Shown: positions 1-5,177 of the stretch, one piece after another
How the letters are laid out: every line of letters begins with the position of its first letter
How positions within the stretch are numbered: position 1 is the first letter of the stretch
Source: Gemmatimonadota bacterium
GTDB taxonomy: Bacteria; Gemmatimonadota; Gemmatimonadetes; Gemmatimonadales; GWC2-71-9
Reading direction: 5' to 3'
Assembly: GCA_027294815.1 (NCBI GenBank)
Contig: JAPULP010000076.1
Location: forward strand, 1-5,177
Length of the DNA: 5,177 nucleotides
The notes under the pieces: generated by a model
Told to the model about the DNA's origin: nothing
The model's input: the letters and a program-made list of their open reading frames with translations, nothing else
The model's database searches: none
Made by a program: the position numbers and the translations under genes

Positions 1-543
1 CAGTGGCCGAGACTGGTGCGCCTGCAAAAGTGCGGCCACGGCGCTTGCCATGGCCAGAGATCCGTAGCCCACGTCCTCCTCCGTAACCGGCAATCCCAGG
101 TGTTCGGTGCGTTGCCAGATTTCGGGGCAATGCACGTGAAATACCCATTGCAGGCGCGTATCGGCAGCGTAGAGCATGGCGTGGGTCAAGGTTTCCGAGG
201 AAGGCGCGCGGCTACCGAGTGCGGTGACCCAGAAACGTTCGAGATGGCAACTCTGGATGCGGGTGAGATCGTCGACGGAGAAATCGGCGGCACCGCTCGT
301 TTGACTGGCGGTAATGACGAATTCTTGTCCGTGGTCAGGATCGCGAAAGCTCAGGTTCCCGTAGCCCAACCCCCCGTAGCGTTCGGGCGTCTGGCCGATC
401 AGCTGCAAGCGGCGCAGGATGGTACGCCAGGCAAACAGGGGGCGTAGCAGGTCTTCGCCGGCGATCGATGCCTGCAGCGGCTGTAGATCGTAGGAGAATT
501 GAATGGTGCCTTCGGCGTCGGTCACGGGTTTAGAATTCCGCAT
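1..543 (-). CDS. Class II aldolase/adducin-family protein, N-terminal 181 codons (C-terminus off the left edge)
   Basis: Reading the minus strand from ATG at 543 gives an open frame to the window edge. It carries the hallmarks of the class II aldolase/adducin fold: GYGNLSFR (residues 60-67), the ITASQTSG loop (77-84), SSETLTHAML (116-124 region, with candidate catalytic or metal Glu117), and VFHVHCPEIW, whose His136 and His138 match the zinc-binding HxH of the family. Members are cytoplasmic, zinc-dependent and about 200-270 residues long. They cleave or epimerise sugar phosphates or decarboxylate related acids. The missing tail should hold the third zinc histidine. The substrate cannot be assigned: the sequence is not close enough to FucA, AraD or MtnB for me to name it. 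An in-frame TGA lies upstream of the ATG. A GTG at 525 in the same frame is an alternative start, and neither has a convincing ribosome binding site. The gene is divergent from the DUF3604 gene. Confidence 0.85.
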   Translation of the reverse strand, partial: MRNSKPVTDAEGTIQFSYDLQPLQASIAGEDLLRPLFAWRTILRRLQLIGQTPERYGGLGYGNLSFRDPDHGQEFVITASQTSGAADFSVDDLTRIQSCHLERFWVTALGSRAPSSETLTHAMLYAADTRLQWVFHVHCPEIWQRTEHLGLPVTEEDVGYGSLAMASAVAALLQAHQSRPL

Positions 544-622
544 TGGCGTATTGGGGTACGGATTCTTACATCATGCTCGTGGTTCAGAAAGCGGCGGGGT
601 TACATTGGTGGAGCGTGAACAA
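544..622. promoter_or_regulatory. Divergent intergenic junction between the aldolase and DUF3604 genes
   Basis: This short AT-richer stretch separates the two divergent start regions and should contain promoters for both genes. I see no strong -35/-10 pair on either strand. TTGGCG (543-548) followed by TTACAT (566-571) is the best plus-strand spacing but matches the consensus poorly. No convincing operator palindrome is visible. GTGGAG at 608-613 lies nine bases before the GTG at 623 and is the likely ribosome binding site for the DUF3604 gene. The promoter role is inferred from gene orientation only. Confidence 0.35.
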
Positions 623-2965
623 GTGACAGAGAGCGTTGTCGATCCGAAACTGGTGGGCGATGCGTGGCCGAGCGTAAGTCCGGGCGAGGACCCGGTGCTC
701 TACGGTCACGTCGAGCTCGACCCCCAAGGTGCGTTCGAGGTTCGGAGTCCGCAGACCTTCCGTCTGATTTACACCGTGGGGCGCTATGGAATTGACGATA
801 CCGGCGGCATCCGGGTCGTGTTTCGATATTTCGGAGACTGGGGCGTTTTACAGACCACGGACCCGACGGCTTACAACTTTGTGACCGCAACGACCAGCAC
901 CGGTGCGCGCATCGAACTGCAGTACTCTGGCGCCGGTCACCAAAGACCCTGGTTCAAAGGTCTGACGGCTAAGCTGCACGGGGGCTATCTGCGCGAGGGT
1001 GACACCGTCACCATCGTGTTCGGTGACACTTCGGGCGGATCACCCGGGATGCAGATGCAGACTTTTGTCGAATCGGGCTTCGAGTTCAAAGTCCTGGCCG
1101 ACGTTTGTGCGGTGGGTCACTACGTGCCGCTGGCGAACACCCCGGCGGTTTCTATCGTGCCCGGACCGCCGAAGTTCTGGCGGGCGGTTCTGCCCACGCT
1201 GCGTCGTCCCGGCGAGCCGTTTCAGCTCGGTCTGAAAGCGGAAGACCTGTGGGGTAATCCGTCGGACCTCGCCAGCGCCCGGTTGCGCCTGGTGCCGAAC
1301 GTCGAGGTCGAGAACCTGCCGGAGCGGGTCGAGTACCTGCTCGGCACCAAGTCGATGACCTTTGAAAACCTCAAAGTACACGAGCCCGGCCGTCTCTGGG
1401 TCGAAGCGCTGCTGGATAACGAGCGTGTCTGCGAAGCAGGCCCCTTGCTGATTCGTCAAGGCGAGGTCTCCGGCTACTGGGGCGATCTGCACGGGCAGAG
1501 CGGCGAGAGCATCGGGGTCACCACCTCGCGTCAGTACTTCGATTTCGCGCGCAACAAGTCTTTCCTCGACGTCACCGGTCATCAGGCCAACGACTTCCAG
1601 GTCAACAACGCTTTCTGGGCCTATCTGAACCAGCTCACCGAGCACTACCAGGAGGATGGCCGGTTTGTGACCTTCCCGGGCTACGAGTGGTCGGGGAATA
1701 CGGCCGTCGGGGGCGATCGCAACGTGTATTTTCGCACTGAGGACAGGCAGATTCATCGTTCTTCGCATGCACTGCTGCCGGATCGAAGCGACATCGACAC
1801 CGACGCGCCGGATGCCAAGGCGCTGTTTGCCGCACTCCAAGACGAGGACTGTGTGGTGTACGCCCACGTCGGAGGCCGCTATGCCGACATCGCCTACGCG
1901 CACGACCCGCGACTGGAAACCGCAATGGAGATTCACTCCGCCTGGGGCACCTTCGAATGGCTGTTGACCGACGGTTTCCCGCTGGGCCATCGCTGCGGGG
2001 TGGTGTGCAACAGCGACGGTCACAAAGGCCGCCCCGGGGCGAGCTATCCCGGGGCAGCCACCTTCGGGGCGTACGGCGGCCTCACCTGCTTCTACGCTTC
2101 CGAGCTCACCCGAGACGGAATCTTTTCCTGTCTGAGACAACGTCATCACTACGGCACCACCGGTTGTCGCCTGCATCTCGAAGTCAGTGTTCACGCATCC
2201 GGTGGTGGGCTGCTATTCGACCGTGATCCGAAAGTGTTCGCCGACGCCTCCAGCACCCGCGTCAACGAGGTGATGATGGGAGATATCTATCAGACAGACG
2301 ACAAATCGGTGACCTTGTCGGTACAAGTGGAGGCGCCCGCGGCCATCGAGCGCGTCGAGGTGCGAAACGGGGTCGAAGTGTTGCAGACTCTGAGGCCGTA
2401 CACGGTGGCGGACCTTGGCTCGCGCATACGCGTCGTGTGGAGTGGCGCCGAGTATCGCGGACGTGGCCGGCAATCCGACTGGATTGGACACGCCCGGTTT
2501 GACGGTTGCCACATCGACCACATCGCCAAAATAAATGCCTGGAACCACGAGCGGCTGCTCGAGCAGCGCGGCAGCGACACCGTCGAATGGAACGCGATCA
2601 CCACCGGCAACTTCGGCGGTTTCGACGCTTATCTGGACGACGTCGACGACAGCCGGCTCGACCTCAACTGCAATCACGGGTCGCTGGCGTTGCAACTCGA
2701 CCGGCTCGGAATAGACGATGCGGTGATGGAAGCGGGTGGTCTGGAGCGACGCATACGCGTATTCCGGTTACCGGACCACAATCCGCATCGTTCCCTGCAA
2801 GGCAGCGTCGATGTCGCGTTGCAACCCTGGGGTGACAATCCACTCTGGGTGTGCGTCACCACCGAGGACGGTTTTCAGGCTTGGAGCAGCCCGATATTCG
2901 TGTACCGTCAGGAACGGTGGAAATGCACGTCGCCTTCGCGGCCCGTTGAGGGGCGAGCGCGTTGA
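623..2965 (+). CDS. DUF3604 family protein, putative PHP/amidohydrolase-like metal-dependent hydrolase
   Basis: A 780-residue protein from GTG 623 (start reads M/V-TESVVDPK). Residues 1-280 look beta-rich and domain-like (EVRSPQTFRLIYTVGRYGID, then GDTSGGSPGMQMQTFVE). The catalytic part spans about 284-515 and has the DUF3604 signature set: WGDLHGQSGE (Asp288, His290), DVTGHQANDF (His320, Asp324), FPGYEWSG (Glu355), GDRNVYF, YAHVGGRYAD (His415, Asp422), MEIHSAWG (Glu436, His438), NSDGHKGRPG (Asp465, His467) and RHHYGTTG. The spread of His/Asp/Glu resembles PHP-type metal centres; the assignment of individual ligands is my inference. Residues 520-770 form a second beta-rich region. There is no signal peptide or membrane segment, so it is probably cytoplasmic. 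No substrate is established for the family as far as I know. The start is uncertain: GTG 608 and ATG 503 (preceded by AGGAG) are in frame. I disfavour 503 because its first codons overlap the aldolase gene antisense and the added 40 residues look non-conserved. Confidence 0.86.
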   Translation: MTESVVDPKLVGDAWPSVSPGEDPVLYGHVELDPQGAFEVRSPQTFRLIYTVGRYGIDDTGGIRVVFRYFGDWGVLQTTDPTAYNFVTATTSTGARIELQYSGAGHQRPWFKGLTAKLHGGYLREGDTVTIVFGDTSGGSPGMQMQTFVESGFEFKVLADVCAVGHYVPLANTPAVSIVPGPPKFWRAVLPTLRRPGEPFQLGLKAEDLWGNPSDLASARLRLVPNVEVENLPERVEYLLGTKSMTFENLKVHEPGRLWVEALLDNERVCEAGPLLIRQGEVSGYWGDLHGQSGESIGVTTSRQYFDFARNKSFLDVTGHQANDFQVNNAFWAYLNQLTEHYQEDGRFVTFPGYEWSGNTAVGGDRNVYFRTEDRQIHRSSHALLPDRSDIDTDAPDAKALFAALQDEDCVVYAHVGGRYADIAYAHDPRLETAMEIHSAWGTFEWLLTDGFPLGHRCGVVCNSDGHKGRPGASYPGAATFGAYGGLTCFYASELTRDGIFSCLRQRHHYGTTGCRLHLEVSVHASGGGLLFDRDPKVFADASSTRVNEVMMGDIYQTDDKSVTLSVQVEAPAAIERVEVRNGVEVLQTLRPYTVADLGSRIRVVWSGAEYRGRGRQSDWIGHARFDGCHIDHIAKINAWNHERLLEQRGSDTVEWNAITTGNFGGFDAYLDDVDDSRLDLNCNHGSLALQLDRLGIDDAVMEAGGLERRIRVFRLPDHNPHRSLQGSVDVALQPWGDNPLWVCVTTEDGFQAWSSPIFVYRQERWKCTSPSRPVEGRAR

Positions 2966-2966
2966 G

Positions 2967-4712
2967 CTACTGGCGTTTTCCTAACGTATAAACGGTCCGG
3001 CCTTCCTTGATCGTCTCGAGTACGGTCAAGCTTCGAATGTCCTCCTTGGCCACGTTTAACGGGTTCTTATCGAGGATCACGAGGTCCGCCAACTTGCCTA
3101 CCTCGATTGAGCCTTTCCGGTCGTCTTCGTGGAATTGATAGGCGGCCGAAATGGTGCTGGCCTTCAAAGCGTCCATCATGGAAACGCGTTGATTCGGTCC
3201 CCACACCCGGCCGCTTCGACTCTCCCGAGCGACCACGTTCCACAGCAGCATGAAGGGGTCGACCGGGTGCACCGGCGAATCGTGGTGGATCGTTGCGGAC
3301 AGCCCACGGCTCAACGCCGAGGCGATGGGGTTCAGCCGTGCCGTACGGTCGGGACCGTAGATCTCGCGCGCGTGGAAGTCCGCGAAGTAGAAGTTGTGGG
3401 TGACCTGAAACGTGAGGCTCGTGTCCAATTCTCCTAACTGGTCGAACTGGTCTTCCTGCACCTGCTGCAGGTGGATGATCTGCGTGCGGCGGTCGCTCCC
3501 CGGGTGTCGAGCCTCGGCATGGGCCACCGCCTCGATGCATTGATCCAGGGCCGCATCGCCGAGCGCGTGGATGAAGACGGGGATGCCCTCGGCATAGTAC
3601 GAAGCGATCAGATTGTTGACATCGGTCTGCCGCTCTATGGCGGGGTATCCGCGATAGTCCTGCTGACCAGGTAGCTGCCTGTGGTACGGCTCGCGCAGGA
3701 AGGCCGTACGCCCTGGCGAACCGCCATCGAGGACAACCTTGCCGCCAGCCACCCGGAAGTGGTTGGTGTACGATTCCGAATAATGTTCGGCGGTCGCTTC
3801 GGCCGTCGAGCTGAGGTAGATAACCGTGGCCAGGAGATCGAGCTCGAGCAGGCCTCGCTCGCCCGCCTCGCGCATCAATGCGACCTGTTCGGGGCGCGCC
3901 GCCATTTCGGTCATCGTGGTAAAGCCGCGAGACGCGTAGAGCTCTTGCGTTCTCTGCAGGCGCTCGAAGACTTGCTCGGGATCGCCCGTGAGTTGACCCA
4001 TGGCTTGGCGCTGCACCGGAAACATCGCGGTTTCCTCGAGGATGCCATTGGGTTCGCGGCTGCCGGGCTTACGTTGAATGAAGCCACCCTCTGGCGGGAT
4101 GCTTTTGGCGTCGATGCCGCCGAGGGCCAAGCCCCGTGAATTGACCACCGCCATGTGGGACGAGAAATGTGCCAGGAGAATGGGCACCTCGGTAGAGATG
4201 GCATCGAGATCGTCGCGGGTCGGATGACGGCCTTCTTCTAGCATACCGTTGTCGTAGCCCCACCCGATGAGCCAGTGGTCATCATCATCGGAACGTTCGG
4301 CCAGCGCTGCCGAGAGCCTTCGTACAATATCGGCGATGCTCTCGACATCCCCCGCGGGCGGCGGATCGAGATTGACGGTCGCAAGCTTCAGTCCGGTGTT
4401 GAAGAAATGTGAATGTGCATCGATGAACCCGGGCATCAGGGTAGCGCCGCCTAGGTCGGTGAGCGTGGTCTCGGCCCCGCGGGTCTTCATGACGTCGGCT
4501 TCCCGACCAACGGCGAGGATCTCGCCGCCGCGCACCGCCACCGCCTCAGCGGTAGGTTGCGCATCGTTCATCGTGAGGATGTCGCCGCCGACGTAAATGG
4601 TGTCAGCGCTGGGGTGTGTATCAACCGTGCATCCCGGCAGCGAGAGTATTGCCGCGATACCGGGTAGGAGCGCTTTTAAGCCCGATCGAACCAGGTTAGA
4701 GGGCGTAAACAC
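2967..4712 (-). CDS. Lipoprotein-type amidohydrolase, Amidohydrolase_3 (YtcJ/NfdA-like) family
   Basis: A complete 581-residue metal-dependent amidohydrolase starting at GTG 4712. The N-terminus has basic residues (Arg9, Lys13), a hydrophobic stretch and a lipobox-like SLPGC with Cys28. Mature protein is therefore probably lipid-anchored facing the periplasm; Thr at +2 would favour outer-membrane sorting. The TIM-barrel enzyme follows: PGFIDAHSHFF (metal ligands His100, His102), FSSHMAVVNSRG (182-194), the family lysine in GGKVVLDGGSPGRTA (Lys325), HALGDAA (His382), QIIHLQQ (His414), HHDSPVHPVDPF (catalytic Asp478) and the C-terminal KGSIEVGKLADLVILDKNPL that completes the small beta domain. 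All expected active-site residues are present, so it should be active. Family members hydrolyse C-N bonds in N-substituted amides and related compounds; the actual substrate is unknown. It overlaps the upstream paralogue by 17 bp and is likely co-transcribed with it. Its stop is one base from that of the convergent DUF3604 gene. Confidence 0.92.
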   Translation of the reverse strand: MFTPSNLVRSGLKALLPGIAAILSLPGCTVDTHPSADTIYVGGDILTMNDAQPTAEAVAVRGGEILAVGREADVMKTRGAETTLTDLGGATLMPGFIDAHSHFFNTGLKLATVNLDPPPAGDVESIADIVRRLSAALAERSDDDDHWLIGWGYDNGMLEEGRHPTRDDLDAISTEVPILLAHFSSHMAVVNSRGLALGGIDAKSIPPEGGFIQRKPGSREPNGILEETAMFPVQRQAMGQLTGDPEQVFERLQRTQELYASRGFTTMTEMAARPEQVALMREAGERGLLELDLLATVIYLSSTAEATAEHYSESYTNHFRVAGGKVVLDGGSPGRTAFLREPYHRQLPGQQDYRGYPAIERQTDVNNLIASYYAEGIPVFIHALGDAALDQCIEAVAHAEARHPGSDRRTQIIHLQQVQEDQFDQLGELDTSLTFQVTHNFYFADFHAREIYGPDRTARLNPIASALSRGLSATIHHDSPVHPVDPFMLLWNVVARESRSGRVWGPNQRVSMMDALKASTISAAYQFHEDDRKGSIEVGKLADLVILDKNPLNVAKEDIRSLTVLETIKEGRTVYTLGKRQ

Positions 4713-5177
4713 TAACCCCTCGCGAGATGGTCTCGACCACGTCGAGCCCGAGCAGGTCCTGGCGTGCCATCTCGAGCGGATTCCGGGACAGAATGACGAG
4801 GTCGGCTTGCTTACCCGGCGTGATCGAACCCTTGATGTCTTCCTCGAAGTTCTGGTAGGCGGCGTTCACGGTCACGGCGCGAATGGCCTCGAACGTCGAG
4901 ATCCGCTGGGCCTCACCGAGCACCTGACCGCTGCGGGTCACTCGATTGGTCGTCGCCCACAAGAGCCGAATCATGTCCGGCGGCACGATGGGCGCATCGT
5001 TGTGCACCGTGAACGGCATGCCGCGCTCCAGTGTCGTGCGGGTCGGGCTGATGCGGGACGCACGTGCTTCACCCAGGACGGAATCTCGATGCCAATCACC
5101 CCAGTAGAAAGTGTGGGCGGAAAAATAGGAGGGCACGACACCGAGCGTTTGCATGCGGTCGAGTTGATCCTCACGCA
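4696..5177 (-). CDS. Amidohydrolase_3 family protein, C-terminal 159 residues (N-terminus off the right edge)
   Basis: The frame is open from the right edge to TAA at 4696-4698, so only the C-terminal portion is seen. It contains AHTFYWGDWHRDSVLG, the catalytic aspartate motif VHNDAPIVPPD (Asp codon at 4996-4998), RSGQVLGEAQRIS, VNAAYQNFEED and KGSITPGKQADLVILSRNPL, in the same order as in the downstream gene. A hand alignment of the two C-termini is gap-free with about 70 of 159 residues identical, so they are paralogues from an old duplication rather than a recent copy. It is a metal-dependent C-N hydrolase by family, probably about 550-600 residues in full. Whether it has a signal peptide cannot be seen. 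The apparent ATG at 5154 (MQTLGV) is internal, because homology continues upstream of it (EDQLDR). It is the promoter-proximal member of the pair and its last 17 bases overlap the next gene. Confidence 0.88.
   Translation of the reverse strand, partial: REDQLDRMQTLGVVPSYFSAHTFYWGDWHRDSVLGEARASRISPTRTTLERGMPFTVHNDAPIVPPDMIRLLWATTNRVTRSGQVLGEAQRISTFEAIRAVTVNAAYQNFEEDIKGSITPGKQADLVILSRNPLEMARQDLLGLDVVETISRGVSVYAL
4716..4721 (-). promoter_or_regulatory. Ribosome binding site inside the upstream gene, deciding the GTG start
   Basis: On the minus strand GAGGGG sits just upstream of the GTG at 4712, with the GAGG core five bases from the start codon. It lies within the last codons of the upstream amidohydrolase. 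This supports GTG 4712 as the real start, which also gives a complete lipoprotein signal. It suggests translation of the second gene is coupled to that of the first. Confidence 0.6.

Noticed and set aside
16..447. A 143-codon plus-strand open frame at the left end
   Set aside because: It is antisense to the class II aldolase gene, whose minus-strand frame has clear family motifs; the plus-strand product has no recognisable domain.
1040..2194. A 384-codon minus-strand open frame opposite the DUF3604 gene
   Set aside because: It lies opposite the most conserved motifs of the DUF3604 catalytic region. Long antisense frames are expected in GC-rich genes, and its product resembles no family I know.
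2213..2695. A 160-codon minus-strand open frame
   Set aside because: It is fully antisense to the C-terminal region of the DUF3604 gene, with no domain and no ribosome binding context to support it.
2944..2966. Short direct repeat CGTTGAG at 2944-2950 and 2960-2966
   Set aside because: Seven bases repeated at the end of a coding region in GC-rich DNA is within chance, and no mobile element borders accompany it.
3681..4139. A 152-codon plus-strand open frame inside the amidohydrolase gene
   Set aside because: It is opposite the central barrel of the complete amidohydrolase, which has all its active-site motifs, and it has no recognisable domain.
4696..5154. ATG at 5154 as the real start of the right-hand amidohydrolase
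   Set aside because: The frame stays open to the window edge, and the residues before the ATG (EDQLDR) align with the paralogue, so the ATG is internal.

Overview
The window looks like chromosomal DNA from a GC-rich, Gram-negative environmental bacterium. The evidence is strong GC bias at third codon positions, dense packing of genes, GTG starts, and a lipoprotein signal of the Gram-negative type. I cannot name a genus from the sequence. Nothing here points to a phage, plasmid, insertion sequence, CRISPR array or RNA gene.

Layout. Positions 1 to 543 hold the N-terminal 181 codons of a class II aldolase/adducin-family protein on the minus strand; it runs off the left edge. After a short divergent junction (about 544-622), a large plus-strand gene (about 623-2965) encodes a cytoplasmic DUF3604 protein. 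This is a PHP/amidohydrolase-like metal-dependent enzyme of unknown substrate, with beta-rich flanking regions. Its stop codon lies one base from the stop codon of a convergent minus-strand gene (2967-4712), which encodes a lipoprotein-type amidohydrolase of the Amidohydrolase_3 (YtcJ/NfdA-like) family. That gene overlaps by 17 bp the end of a second, paralogous amidohydrolase (4696 to beyond 5177), which runs off the right edge. The two amidohydrolases are therefore read as one operon coming in from the right.

How they may work together (inference). All four genes encode metal-dependent hydrolases or lyases, with no regulators or transporters in view. A small-molecule catabolic neighbourhood is the simplest reading: amide or carbamate-type bonds could be cleaved in the envelope by the lipoprotein amidohydrolase, and products processed in the cytoplasm by the DUF3604 protein and the aldolase. 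The substrate cannot be read from the sequence. The most under-described element is the DUF3604 protein. The most distinctive arrangements are the overlapping amidohydrolase pair and the back-to-back stop codons.
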